64,000 bases of DNA from Alteromonas sp. IB21 (GTDB taxonomy: Bacteria; Pseudomonadota; Gammaproteobacteria; Enterobacterales; Alteromonadaceae), in the NCBI RefSeq assembly GCF_016405965.1, contig NZ_JAEFCD010000001.1, positions 371,573 through 435,572 on the forward strand, given 5' to 3'. The first letter of the stretch is position 1. Every line of letters starts with the position of its first letter. The notes under the pieces are model-generated. The model saw nothing but the letters and a program-made list of their open reading frames with translations. It did not search any database and was not told the DNA's origin. The position numbers were made by a program, and so were the translations under genes. Below are positions 25,004 through 35,632 of the stretch, one piece after another.

Positions 25004-28000
25004 CTAGCCGACAAATTTACGGGCGTTTCTGAAGATACGCATCCACGCACCGTCTTCGTGCCACTCATCTGGACGCCAAGAGTTTGCCACCGCTCTAAAT
25101 ACGCGTTCAGGATGCGGCATCATAATAGTGCTACGCCCATCTTCAGACGTTAAACCCGTGATCCCTTGTGGTGAACCATTGGGGTTTGCCGGGTATTGCA
25201 TGGTTGGCTTGCCATAGTTATCTACGTAACGCATCGCCACCTGCGCGCCAACTTGTGATAGCGCATTGTCATTAGCAAATTCAGCCTGACCTTCGCCGTG
25301 CGACACAGCAATAGGCATACGCGAACCGGCCATGCCATCAAGCAGCACAGACTTAGACTCCATTACTTCAACCATTGCAACACGGGCTTCAAATCGCGCC
25401 GACATGTTAGTCACGAAATGCGGCCAGTGTTCTGTGCCAGGGATCAATGATTTAAGATTCGATAGCATCTGACAGCCGTTACATACACCTAAGCTAAAGG
25501 TGTCGTTGCGGGTAAAAAAGCCTTCAAACTGATCGCGCGCTATGCTGTTGAACAATATCGATTTCGCCCAACCTTCACCTGCACCTAATACGTCACCGTA
25601 AGAGAAGCCGCCACAAGCTGCAAGACCGGCAAACTGTTCAAGGGTAATGCGCCCCGCCAATACGTCACTCATGTGCACATCGATAGCGTCGAAGCCTGCT
25701 CGAGTAAATGCAGCCGCCATTTCAAGGTGCGAGTTAACGCCCTGCTCTCTTAAAATAGCCACTTTTGGCTTAACGCCTTTGGCTATATAGGGCGCAGCTA
25801 CGTCTTCGTTAACATCGTAAGACAGTGCTGCATGTAAACCAGGGTCTGCAGCATCTTGCTTCGCCGCATGTTCTTGCTCTGCACACTCAGGGTTGTCACG
25901 AAGCTTTTGCATTTCAAACGTAGTTTTTGCCCATGTAGTACGCATGGATACACGGCTATCAGCAAGTACAGCAACGCCATCACGGCTAAACTCAATGATA
26001 TCCGTGCTATTAAGCGTACCGATATCATGAGTCAATTCAGTTAAGCCAAATTCAGTCAATACTGCATTAACTGCTTCCTGGTCGCTTTCAAGCACTTGGA
26101 TTACGCCACCTAGTTCTTCATTGAACAATACGGCAATGTCGTTTCCAACTAGGCTATCAAGGTTAATGCTTACACCTGTTTTACCAGCAAAGGCCATTTC
26201 AGCAACGGTGGTAAATAGGCCGCCGTCTGAACGGTCGTGGTAAGCCTGCACCAACCCCTTTTCGATAAGGGCCTGCATGGCATCGAAGAAGCCTTTAAGG
26301 CGCGTAGCAGATACTACATCGGCCGGGCTATCACCAAGCTGTGTATAGACTTGTGCTAAACAACTCGCGCCCAAGCGATTTTTACCTTCGCCTAAGTCAA
26401 GCAGTAACAAACGGCTCGCGCCTTTGTCTGTACGAAGCTGAGGCGTCACCGTTTTACGAATATCTTTGACAGCACCGAAAGCAGAAATAACTAAAGATAG
26501 CGGTGAAGTTACCGACTTATCTTCTCCATTTTCATTCCATGCGGTCTTCATCGACATCGAGTCTTTACCAACAGGAATCGTCAGCCCAAGCTCTGGGCAT
26601 AGTTCTTCACCCACCGCTTTTACGGCTTCATAAAGACCGGCATCTTCACCAGGGTGCCCGGCAGCTGCCATCCAGTTTGCAGACAGTTTAATGCGTTTGA
26701 TATCACCGATGTTTGCCGCCGCAATGTTAGTTAGCGCTTCACCTACCGCTAAGCGTGCAGACGCACCGTGTGACAAAAGCGCCACAGGCGTACGTTCGCC
26801 CATTGACATTGCTTCACCGTGGTAGGTGTCAAACGCTGTTGCGGTGACCGCCACATCAGCCACTGGTACCTGCCATGGACCTACCATTTGGTCGCGACTT
26901 ACAAGGCCTGTTACCGAGCGATCGCCAATGGTAATAAGGAAAGTTTTCTCTGCCACAGTAGGCAAAGATAAAATGCGATTTGCTGCATCACTTAAAGTAA
27001 TGCCTGCCTCGTCAAGCGCTGGCGAGCTTGCCTTGGATGAGCTTACATCGCGGTGCATTTTAGGCGGCTTGCCTAAAAGTACATCTAGCGGCATATCGAT
27101 GGGTTTATTATCAAACTGGCGGTCGTTCAGGTTTAAGTGCTGCTCGGCAGTGGCTTCACCGACCACAGCAAAAGGCGCGCGCTCACGAGCACAAATCGCT
27201 TCAAAAACTGGCAGATTTTCAGGCGCGACAGATAAAACATAACGCTCTTGGGATTCATTACACCACAGTTCTAGTGGCGTCATGCCAGGCTCATCAGACA
27301 GCACTTTTCTTAGCTCAAAGTTACCGCCTCGGCCACCGTCATTAACCAGTTCAGGCAGTGCGTTTGAAAGGCCGCCCGCCCCCACATCGTGGATAAACTG
27401 AATAGGGTTGTTGTCCCCTAGCTGCCAGCATGCATCAATCACTTCCTGACAGCGACGCTCCATTTCTGGGTTATCTCGCTGTACAGAGGCAAAGTCTAAA
27501 TCTTCGTTCGACTGACCAGAGGCCATTGAAGACGCAGCACCGCCACCAAGACCAATATTCATCGCGGGGCCGCCTAGCACAATAAGCTTAGCGCCTACCG
27601 TGATTTCGCCTTTTTCAATATGCTCGCGACGAATGTTACCTAAACCACCCGCTAGCATGATGGGCTTGTGATAGCCGCGTACTTCTACGCCATTGAAGCT
27701 ATTGACTTCTTGCTCATAGGTTCGGAAGTAACCTAGTAAGGCTGGGCGGCCAAATTCGTTGTTAAACGCAGCACCACCCAGTGGGCCTTCAAGCATAATA
27801 TCAAGGGCACTAACAATGCGCTGTGGCTTGCCATATTCTGCTTCCCACGGCTGCTCAGCACCAGGTATGCGTAAGTTAGATACGGTAAAACCAACCAAAC
27901 CCGCTTTAGGTTTTGAACCACGACCTGTGGCGCCCTCATCACGAATTTCACCGCCAGAGCCTGTTGCTGCACCAGGGAAAGGTGAAATTGCCGTTGGGTG

Positions 28001-28891
28001 GTTGTGGGTTTCTACCTTCATCAAAATATCGATATTTTCATGATGGTATTCGTACTGATGTGACTGGGGGTTCGGGAAGAAGCGCCCTGCTTCCCATCCT
28101 TCCATAACCGCCGCGTTGTCTTTGTAGGCTGAATACACGTGATCAGGCAACAACTCGTAGGTGTTTTTGATCATTTTAAACAGCGACTTCTCTTGATCTT
28201 CGCCGTCAATGGTCCAGCTAGCGTTAAAAATCTTGTGGCGACAATGTTCTGAGTTTGCTTGCGCAAACATATAAAGTTCAACATCAGTCGGGTTTCTGCC
28301 TAGCTTCGTAAAGCTTTCAAATAGGTAGTCAATCTCATCATCAGCTAATGCAAGGCCTAACGACAGGTTTGCACTAATCAGCGCATCTTTGCCTTCGCCT
28401 AAAACATCAACACTGGTGAAGGTATTGGCTTCAGTGTGAGCAAACAACACCGCCGCATCGTCAGTATTAGTGAAAACTGACTCCGTCATTCTGTCGTGCA
28501 GAAAGCTAGCAACAAGTGCAAAATCTTCATCACCCATTGTAGCGTCGGTCTCGATATAAAACGCACAGCCGCGTTCTATTCGGTTGATATTTTTTAGACT
28601 ACAGTTATGAGCGATGTCGGTGGCTTTAGAAGACCAGGGAGAAATGGTACCGGGGCGAGGAGTGATGAGGAAGAAGGTTCCAGAAGGTGTTTGTGCTTGC
28701 CTCGCGGGGCCGTAAGTGAGCAGCTTTTCGAGTATTTCTATCTGCTGCTTAGACAAGTCACCTTTGGAATCGACTAGGTGAACATATTCGCTATAAAGGT
28801 TTTTTACCCTAACGCCGGATTGACCCAGCTTTGCAATCAGTTTAGTTTGGTTAAACTCTGATAGTGCAGGAGCGCCTCGAAGGACCAACAT
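25004..28891 (-). CDS. purL: Phosphoribosylformylglycinamidine synthase (FGAM synthase)
   Basis: A 1,295-residue, single-chain large PurL. It converts FGAR, glutamine and ATP into FGAM in step four of purine synthesis in the cytosol. Visible parts are the N-terminal PurS-like domain, the linker and AIR-synthase halves ([41 protein letters not shown], then a second half with [20 protein letters not shown]), and the C-terminal class I glutamine amidotransferase domain from about residue 1043, with its nucleophile in GVCNGCQML (Cys near 1137) and the HPERVFR segment near the end. Length matches the gammaproteobacterial enzyme. It is transcribed alone, with its own terminator, divergently from mltF across a 176-bp spacer in which I saw no clear PurR palindrome. 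Confidence 0.98.
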   Translation of the reverse strand: MLVLRGAPALSEFNQTKLIAKLGQSGVRVKNLYSEYVHLVDSKGDLSKQQIEILEKLLTYGPARQAQTPSGTFFLITPRPGTISPWSSKATDIAHNCSLKNINRIERGCAFYIETDATMGDEDFALVASFLHDRMTESVFTNTDDAAVLFAHTEANTFTSVDVLGEGKDALISANLSLGLALADDEIDYLFESFTKLGRNPTDVELYMFAQANSEHCRHKIFNASWTIDGEDQEKSLFKMIKNTYELLPDHVYSAYKDNAAVMEGWEAGRFFPNPQSHQYEYHHENIDILMKVETHNHPTAISPFPGAATGSGGEIRDEGATGRGSKPKAGLVGFTVSNLRIPGAEQPWEAEYGKPQRIVSALDIMLEGPLGGAAFNNEFGRPALLGYFRTYEQEVNSFNGVEVRGYHKPIMLAGGLGNIRREHIEKGEITVGAKLIVLGGPAMNIGLGGGAASSMASGQSNEDLDFASVQRDNPEMERRCQEVIDACWQLGDNNPIQFIHDVGAGGLSNALPELVNDGGRGGNFELRKVLSDEPGMTPLELWCNESQERYVLSVAPENLPVFEAICARERAPFAVVGEATAEQHLNLNDRQFDNKPIDMPLDVLLGKPPKMHRDVSSSKASSPALDEAGITLSDAANRILSLPTVAEKTFLITIGDRSVTGLVSRDQMVGPWQVPVADVAVTATAFDTYHGEAMSMGERTPVALLSHGASARLAVGEALTNIAAANIGDIKRIKLSANWMAAAGHPGEDAGLYEAVKAVGEELCPELGLTIPVGKDSMSMKTAWNENGEDKSVTSPLSLVISAFGAVKDIRKTVTPQLRTDKGASRLLLLDLGEGKNRLGASCLAQVYTQLGDSPADVVSATRLKGFFDAMQALIEKGLVQAYHDRSDGGLFTTVAEMAFAGKTGVSINLDSLVGNDIAVLFNEELGGVIQVLESDQEAVNAVLTEFGLTELTHDIGTLNSTDIIEFSRDGVAVLADSRVSMRTTWAKTTFEMQKLRDNPECAEQEHAAKQDAADPGLHAALSYDVNEDVAAPYIAKGVKPKVAILREQGVNSHLEMAAAFTRAGFDAIDVHMSDVLAGRITLEQFAGLAACGGFSYGDVLGAGEGWAKSILFNSIARDQFEGFFTRNDTFSLGVCNGCQMLSNLKSLIPGTEHWPHFVTNMSARFEARVAMVEVMESKSVLLDGMAGSRMPIAVSHGEGQAEFANDNALSQVGAQVAMRYVDNYGKPTMQYPANPNGSPQGITGLTSEDGRSTIMMPHPERVFRAVANSWRPDEWHEDGAWMRIFRNARKFVG

Positions 28892-29067
28892 ATTGATTTA
28901 CCTGGTTTGTTAGAAACAACGACCACCAATGCGACGCGTTGCCTCTTGGATTGATGAGTATTTCGGCGCGGATTATAAAGTAATAATGAGCAGTAAGTAA
29001 CCTCATAACGCGCTTACGTGAACTTTTTTTTAAACTTAGACGGTTTAATGACAACAAGTAAAGGTCT

Positions 29068-30456
29068 ATGCAGTCACCTGACTATAAAAAACGATTAAAA
29101 CTACAATTAATTATTGTTTTATCTATTGCTGTGATGAGCTGCGGCGTCCCTTCAGTACCCACTGCGCTTTCATCACTATTAGAAAGAGAGTCTATTCGGG
29201 TAGGCACAGTTTACGGGGCAGGCACGTTTTATAATGGCGCAGAGGGTCCCCAAGGATTTGAGTATGAGTTACTGGCAGGTTTCGCTGATTACTTAGGCGT
29301 TACCTTAGATTTGTACCCGTTTTATAGTTACGAAGTCATGCTGGAGCAGCTTGAAGAGGGAAACCTAGATATTGTAGCGACAGGTGATGCGGTCACTGAT
29401 TCACTGAAGGAACGCTTCGCTTACGGGCCTGCCTACCAACATATCGAACAGGAACTCGTCTTTCAGGCGGGCACGAACAAACCTAGAGATCTTTCTGATT
29501 TGGACGCCCCCATCGTTGCAGTGTCAGGGAGTAGCCAGGCTCATCTCTTGGCAGATATTTTCGCGGAACTGAACGAAACCGGTGAAGTTATAAAAACTAA
29601 TGTAGTGACCACTGAGGACTCAGACTCTGAAGAACTACTCCAACAAGTTGCTAATGGTGACATCGCTTATACTGTGGCCGACAGCAATCGGTTAGCACTT
29701 CAGCGCAGGCGCTATCCCAATTTAGCAGTAGCGAAAACGCTTAATGAGAAGATGCCAATGGCATGGGCTTTACCCCAGCATCAAGATGATTCGGTTAAAG
29801 CTGCATTAATCGAATATTTTGGCACCGTGCATCAGTCTGGCTGGTTCACAGTATTGGAAGATAAATACTTCGGCCATATTCGGCAGTTTGATTATGTAGA
29901 CAGTCGCGCATTTAATTATGCTGCAGAAACCTCGCTAGCCCAGTATAAACCGCTATTTCAAAAATATGCTGGGGAGCTCGACTGGCGACTGCTCGCGGCG
30001 ATGAGTTATCAAGAAAGCCACTGGGACAGTGAGGCTATCTCTCGGACGGGAGTGCGTGGATTAATGATGTTAACCTTAGACACGGCGAGCGATTGGAACG
30101 TGGATGATAGAACCGATCCTGAGCAAAGTATTCGCGGTGGTTCACGTTATTTCGCCAGCTTACTTAATAGGATCCCAGCGCGTATAAGCGACCCCGATAG
30201 AACCTGGATGGCTATGGCATCGTACAACATCGGCATGGGACACTTAGAAGACGCGCGAGTACTTACTGAAAGACAAGGTGGAAATCCTGATCTATGGGTA
30301 GACGTAAAACGTCGTTTGCCGCAGCTTAGACAAAAGAAATACTATCGAACAACCCGCTATGGCTACGCTAGAGGCGACGAAGCGTTGCAGTATGTTGAGA
30401 ATATCCGTCGCTATTACGACAGCTTAGTCTGGCTGGACGAACAAGGAAAAATTTAA
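29068..30456 (+). CDS. mltF: Membrane-bound lytic murein transglycosylase F
   Basis: A 462-residue protein with two domains in the MltF order. After a short N-terminal hydrophobic segment comes a periplasmic solute-binding-like domain (about 40-265, starting IRVGTVYGAGTFYNG), then a C-terminal SLT lysozyme-like domain (about 285-450). The catalytic Glu is residue 316 in AAMSYQESHW, followed by SRTGVRGLMMLT and the MAMASYNIGMGHLEDAR motif. It cleaves peptidoglycan glycan strands, leaving 1,6-anhydro ends. The N-terminus has AVMSCG, a weak lipobox, so lipoprotein anchoring is possible but the hydrophobic segment alone could also anchor it. The gene starts at the ATG at 29068, divergently from purL, a placement shared with many gammaproteobacteria. 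Confidence 0.95.
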   Translation: MQSPDYKKRLKLQLIIVLSIAVMSCGVPSVPTALSSLLERESIRVGTVYGAGTFYNGAEGPQGFEYELLAGFADYLGVTLDLYPFYSYEVMLEQLEEGNLDIVATGDAVTDSLKERFAYGPAYQHIEQELVFQAGTNKPRDLSDLDAPIVAVSGSSQAHLLADIFAELNETGEVIKTNVVTTEDSDSEELLQQVANGDIAYTVADSNRLALQRRRYPNLAVAKTLNEKMPMAWALPQHQDDSVKAALIEYFGTVHQSGWFTVLEDKYFGHIRQFDYVDSRAFNYAAETSLAQYKPLFQKYAGELDWRLLAAMSYQESHWDSEAISRTGVRGLMMLTLDTASDWNVDDRTDPEQSIRGGSRYFASLLNRIPARISDPDRTWMAMASYNIGMGHLEDARVLTERQGGNPDLWVDVKRRLPQLRQKKYYRTTRYGYARGDEALQYVENIRRYYDSLVWLDEQGKI

Positions 30457-30524
30457 CGCCATTCATTATCGCCTCTCTTGAAAACTGTCATTTCGATGTC
30501 ATCTTTATTCACTACCCTAAGAAA

Positions 30525-30544
30525 GAGCTAGCCAATGCTAGCTC
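30525..30544. terminator. Perfect hairpin downstream of mltF
   Basis: GAGCTAGC and GCTAGCTC form a perfect 8-bp stem around CAAT, about 70 bases after the mltF stop. The 3' flank (ACTTTCTC) is only moderately T-rich, so termination is probable rather than certain. Confidence 0.5.
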
Positions 30545-30664
30545 ACTTTCTCAAAAGACAATATTCGATAAACATATGCAATGTGAGAAGGACAATAGGT
30601 TGTTCTGCGGCGAGAGAAAGGAGAATAAATGAAAAGAAGTCGTTTTATGAAAAAAGGAATAAAA

Positions 30665-30784
30665 TTGAAAAATAACAATAGACGTAGACTTATGCTTAAA
30701 CGTTGCCATCAAAAAGTACTTCAACGTCGCAAGCTTTTTGTTACCAGTGACATGTTCACTCAGTTAACTCGCACGCCAAGCTAA
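30665..30784 (+). CDS. Small basic ORF with disturbed 5' end
   Basis: An ATG at 30630 with a strong AAGGAG site begins MKRSRFMKK but meets a stop codon after about ten codons. One frame over, an open stretch from before 30659 runs to TAA at 30782, encoding a strongly basic peptide (LKNNNRRRLMLKRCHQKV, then LQRRKLFVTSDMFTQL). A single base difference in the A-run around 30651-30656 would join both parts into a 51-codon gene. Alternatives are a TTG start at 30665 behind AAAGGA (the span given here), or -1 frameshifting on the A-run. My base count through this homopolymer is the weak point. No family recognised. Confidence 0.35.
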   Translation: MKNNNRRRLMLKRCHQKVLQRRKLFVTSDMFTQLTRTPS

Positions 30785-30854
30785 TGCATTGGGCAGCTCA
30801 ATGCGCTGCCCTCAGAGCGCTTCTATTTATGCGTTCAGAAAGGTCCACGTTGAA

Positions 30855-31918
<1,064 letters not shown>

Positions 31919-32152
31919 GTGAATATGACCGCGATTGCAATAGTAGCTATTTGTGCTTGGGCACTTGTCAGTATTGTTGATAGTGCAAAAGACAAAAGTA
32001 GAAAAAAGCTAAACACTAAAGAAGTGGAAGCATACAAAAAAGAAATTGCTGAATTGAAAGAGCGCGTATCTGTGTTGGAGAAGATTGTGACCGACGAACG
32101 CTACGACTTAAAAAAGCAGTTTGCGGACTTAGAAAAAGACCGCGTCGCATAG
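31919..32152 (+). CDS. Small PspB-like membrane protein with coiled coil (77 residues)
   Basis: The start is chosen as GTG at 31919 because GAGGG at 31906-31910 is 8 bases upstream; the ATG at 31925 is the alternative. The product has one N-terminal transmembrane segment (MTAIAIVAICAWALVSIVD), a basic stretch (KDKSRKKL) and a cytoplasmic coiled coil (EVEAYKKEIAELKERVSVLE) ending in KIVTDERYDLKKQF. The layout and the LEKIVTDE segment recall PspB of the phage-shock system, but the usual pspA and pspC neighbours are absent, so this is a PspB-like hypothetical protein. It lies 48 bases from the convergent end of the antiporter gene. Confidence 0.7.
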   Translation: MNMTAIAIVAICAWALVSIVDSAKDKSRKKLNTKEVEAYKKEIAELKERVSVLEKIVTDERYDLKKQFADLEKDRVA

Positions 32153-32200
32153 GTCACCTCAAACTCGTCTCCCCGCCAGCGCGCTAATGTAAACCGCGCG

Positions 32201-34168
32201 CTAGCTACCTTCTAATAACTTGCGCTCTGCCCGCTCTACCCGTCGAGGTTTACCTGCAATAACGAGTACATCGTGGGCCTGTAAGATGGCGTCCTTATCA
32301 GGGTCTTTTACTTCGTTGCCGTCTCGCCTCAACCCTTTGATTACCACCCGCATTTTAGAGAAATCTATATCTTTTATTGCTTTTCCGATACACGATGCGT
32401 GTTCAGACAGCACCACCGCGTGAATAAATTCTAGTTTATCTTCTGTGCCATAAGTGATTTCAGTGGTTTCTCCTGGATAAAAGCCATGCATATGATCGTA
32501 ACGGCCTTTCCTTTCCGCTCGAACTCGCTTTAAAATACGTGACATGGGCACGCCGGCATAATGCAGTACTTGAGAAACTAACATTAAACTCCCTTCCTGA
32601 AGTTCCGGAACCACTTGATTGGCGCCGGCGTTATACAAACTATCGAGCTGGTAATCTCGCTTCGTTCTCACCATCACATCTGTCGTCTCGGTAATACTTC
32701 GTGTTTGGGTAATAACTTGCTTCGCTTTATCAATTTGATCAAAGGTAACCAATACGAGTTTGGCACTTTCTATATTGGCATTAAGCAAAATGTCTTTTTG
32801 ACTAGCGTCACCGAAAATAACGGGTTCCCCTGCGTTTCGACTCTCGTGCACCCTCACAGGATCCATATCAATGGCGACAAAGTGAATACCTTCCATTTTC
32901 AGCATTCTCGCCACCGATTGCCCTACTCGACCAAAACCACATATAACCACATGGTTAGTGAGTTGAGCGCCCGCACTGTGACTAATATTATCGTCAAAAG
33001 ATAAGTCGTTATTAACAATGCGTTTAGCAATGGTGACACTATTGTTCATTAGCCAAGGTGTTAGTGCCATACTGATGACGCCTATACTCACGATGAGAGA
33101 TGATTGTTCTGATGTGAGTACACCATGTGTAGTGGCGAGTGCCGCAATAACAAAGCTAAACTCTCCGATCTGACATAGCTTAACGCCTGCTGACCATCCA
33201 TCTATAGCGTCTGTTTTAACCAGTAAAGAAGCGACTCTCACGAGTACCACTTTGGTGATCATAAGTGCAAATACACCGAAAACAATGTCAAACAAACTGT
33301 CCCATAGTACAGTGAGTTCTAACTGCATTCCGACTGTCACAAAGAACAGCCCCATTAATATGTCTCTAAAAGGGCGTATATCAGCTTCAAGCTGATATTT
33401 ATATTGGCTCTCTCCGAGCATCATGCCGGCCAGAAATGCGCCCAATGCCATAGATAACCCAAAGTAATAGGTTAGCCCACCTGCCAACAAAGCAATGAGA
33501 ATAGTGGTCAGAACAAACAGCTCGTCTGTTCTGGTTTTCGCTATTTCTCTAAATACCCAAGGAAGTAACCACTTACCTACAGACATCAAAAATGCAATAA
33601 CGAAAACGCCTTTGAGTAACGCTTCACCTAGGGCAAGCGCAATGCTCACTTCACCGGTTTGCGCTAAAAGAGGAATGGCAATTAAGAACGGAACAACCGC
33701 TAAATCTTGAAAGAGTAAAATACTGACAGCCAGCTGCGTGCGCCGGTTATTGAGGATCCCCATTTCGGTGGCTTGTTTAATAACAATCGCCGTAGAGCTA
33801 AGAGCGAGAGTGCCGCCTATAATAATTGAGGCACTCACTGAAATACCGAAGAACAAAGGCACACAGGTAAATACAGCGGTAGTGAAGACCATTTGCCCTA
33901 AACCTACCCCAAATACTAAAGAGCGCATGGCGAGTAATTTAGGTAAGGAGAATTCTAGCCCCAAGGAAAAAAGCAGAAAAACGATCCCTACTTCAGCCAA
34001 GAGATGCATTTCCTCTGGGTGCGCGAAAACCGAAAAGATCTGCGGCCCAGCCAAGATACCAGCAAAAAGGTAAGCCAGAATAGGAGGAAGGTGAACACGT
34101 TTAAATAGAGCGACGGCGCATACCGATATAAACATCAGTATCACAACATTTAAAAAACTTGTTCCCAC
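32201..34168 (-). CDS. CPA2 family cation/proton antiporter with RCK (TrkA) domains, KefB/KefC-like
   Basis: A 655-residue inner-membrane protein. Residues 1-390 form about 12 membrane helices of the Na+/H+ exchanger fold (PPILAYLFAGILAGPQIFSV, LFLFSLGLEFSLPKLLAM-like segment, GALLLQDLAVVPFL-type segment seen as LLFQDLAVVPFLIAIPLL). A TrkA-N nucleotide-binding domain begins near 408 with VVICGFGRVGQSVARML (GxGxxG) and an acidic strand end (VAIDMDP), followed by a TrkA-C domain (about 570-650, DVLVIAGKPRRVERAERKLL). Such proteins exchange K+ or Na+ for protons under nucleotide or redox control. No KefF or KefG ancillary gene is adjacent, so glutathione gating is not supported by context. It appears monocistronic. 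Confidence 0.9.
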   Translation of the reverse strand: MGTSFLNVVILMFISVCAVALFKRVHLPPILAYLFAGILAGPQIFSVFAHPEEMHLLAEVGIVFLLFSLGLEFSLPKLLAMRSLVFGVGLGQMVFTTAVFTCVPLFFGISVSASIIIGGTLALSSTAIVIKQATEMGILNNRRTQLAVSILLFQDLAVVPFLIAIPLLAQTGEVSIALALGEALLKGVFVIAFLMSVGKWLLPWVFREIAKTRTDELFVLTTILIALLAGGLTYYFGLSMALGAFLAGMMLGESQYKYQLEADIRPFRDILMGLFFVTVGMQLELTVLWDSLFDIVFGVFALMITKVVLVRVASLLVKTDAIDGWSAGVKLCQIGEFSFVIAALATTHGVLTSEQSSLIVSIGVISMALTPWLMNNSVTIAKRIVNNDLSFDDNISHSAGAQLTNHVVICGFGRVGQSVARMLKMEGIHFVAIDMDPVRVHESRNAGEPVIFGDASQKDILLNANIESAKLVLVTFDQIDKAKQVITQTRSITETTDVMVRTKRDYQLDSLYNAGANQVVPELQEGSLMLVSQVLHYAGVPMSRILKRVRAERKGRYDHMHGFYPGETTEITYGTEDKLEFIHAVVLSEHASCIGKAIKDIDFSKMRVVIKGLRRDGNEVKDPDKDAILQAHDVLVIAGKPRRVERAERKLLEGS

Positions 34169-34522
34169 ATTACCTCCGAAACTTTAATGAATATGCTATG
34201 CAATAGCGCAACAGATTTTTGCGGTTTACTGTCGAGCACCTACCGTATACCCAATGATAAATCTAACCGTATTTGCTTATTATTGTGAGCCCTAAAAGCA
34301 CCATGTAAGAGTAGTATCCTCACATTTAAAATAGAAAATCAAACCACCTTCCCTTATTGGCACTTGTTTTGCAAAAACCTTTAGTACAAATGCAGATTCG
34401 GCAAGTTTTGCCATTGTGACCGCCATAAAACCTTTCAAAAATTGAAAGCTAGGCCACAGAAACGTCAGGGCTTTGACACTTGTTTCTTTGCATATCAACG
34501 CACTTTGTATAGGGGCACTACT
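34169..34522. other. Divergent intergenic region without supported gene
   Basis: These 354 bases lie between the antiporter start (leftward) and the diguanylate cyclase start (rightward). A minus-strand frame at 34292-34498 lacks a ribosome-binding site and a family resemblance. No convincing hairpin or promoter pair stands out; the stretch should hold promoters of both genes. Confidence 0.4.
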
Positions 34523-35422
34523 GTGGATTTCTCTACGTCAGTCTACGATAGCACACAACATAGCAACTTTTATCCTGCTGAAAGCACGGGTAACTCACTA
34601 TCATTTAGTGAACTATCAGGCTTCGTGACACAGCTGCTTTCTACGCTTGAGTTACAAGAGTTAGGTGGCGTTTACTTTCAGCAGCTAAACACGTTATTGC
34701 CGGTTGTCGGGTTTAGCTTATCTGATTTTGACTCCCGTTGGGTTTATGGCAATGCGAAAATATCGTCGACGCTAATTGATTTACCTCTGCAAGGTGCTCA
34801 CACAATCAATGGCAAACAAGCCCATGTGTACTATTACATTAGTTCACCATTATCATTATCGCAACGGGAAGCGCTTTTCCAACTCCATGATTTATTTGGA
34901 AAACAGGTAAAACATTCGCTGGATCTTTCGCGAGTCCAGCAAATGGCGACCAAAGATATATTAACGGGTTTAGGTAATCGAGCGGGTTTTGAGCAATCTA
35001 TGACAAGACAGCTTGGCTGGGCGCAACGACATGATGAACCCTTTGCGCTTTTAGTTATAGATTTAGACAACTTCAAGTACGTCAACGACAACTTCGGGCA
35101 CGGCGAGGGTGACAAAGTTCTGGCGCACGTCGCCTCGCACCTTTCAAAAATGCTGCGAGACGAGGATGAGGCATTCCGCTATGGCGGCGACGAATTCTGT
35201 TGCTTGCTAGATTGTCAGACACAGCTCCAGCTTGCCTGCGCTGCACAGCGTATTCAATCGAGCATAAACAGCTCTAGCTATTTGGCAGGTTTGGAAGTAT
35301 CGACGAGTTTAGGCGGTGCTATATACAGAGACGGCGACACAATGAGCAGCATTTTCGACCGCGCAGACAACGCCTTGTATCGCGTCAAAAATTCAGGCAA
35401 AAATAGCTATCAAGCGGCATAG
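34523..35422 (+). CDS. GGDEF-domain diguanylate cyclase with inhibitory site
   Basis: I place the start at GTG 34523 because AGGGG (34511-34515) is 7 bases upstream; this gives 299 residues. A TTG at 34442 would add 27 residues without a comparable site. Residues 1-130 form an unrecognised N-terminal sensor domain with no membrane segment, followed by a short coiled linker (LDLSRVQQMATKDILTGLGN). The C-terminal GGDEF domain has DLDNFKYVNDNFGHGEGD, the active-site GGDEF at 221-225 and an I-site RDED at 212-215 with the standard five-residue spacing. It should make c-di-GMP from two GTP with product inhibition. c-di-GMP is the usual signal that keeps LapA-type adhesins on the surface, but a link to the adhesin at 6082 is only inference. 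Confidence 0.92.
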   Translation: MDFSTSVYDSTQHSNFYPAESTGNSLSFSELSGFVTQLLSTLELQELGGVYFQQLNTLLPVVGFSLSDFDSRWVYGNAKISSTLIDLPLQGAHTINGKQAHVYYYISSPLSLSQREALFQLHDLFGKQVKHSLDLSRVQQMATKDILTGLGNRAGFEQSMTRQLGWAQRHDEPFALLVIDLDNFKYVNDNFGHGEGDKVLAHVASHLSKMLRDEDEAFRYGGDEFCCLLDCQTQLQLACAAQRIQSSINSSSYLAGLEVSTSLGGAIYRDGDTMSSIFDRADNALYRVKNSGKNSYQAA

Positions 35423-35632
35423 ACGTTTTAGCCTTTTAAAAAGAGGCAAAATATAGCCGCCTTTTCTTCTACTTCTGAGCACCACTTGAGATTGATCACT
35501 ATAATTCAGTATGTAGGTTTACTTAATATCGCACTGCACGGTCATGAGATTTGACCAAAATACCTGCCTAGAAGCGCTATTTTTGAAAACCGTTCATTAG
35601 CCAACGCCGTTTCACGTATTGAGCAACAAAAC

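Noticed and set aside
28851..29057. Minus-strand 68-codon frame overlapping the purL start
   Set aside because: It lies across the purL start and the purL-mltF promoter region in another frame, without a ribosome-binding site.
34292..34498. Minus-strand 68-codon frame between the antiporter and GGDEF genes
   Set aside because: No ribosome-binding site or recognisable domain, and it overlaps the region needed for promoters.
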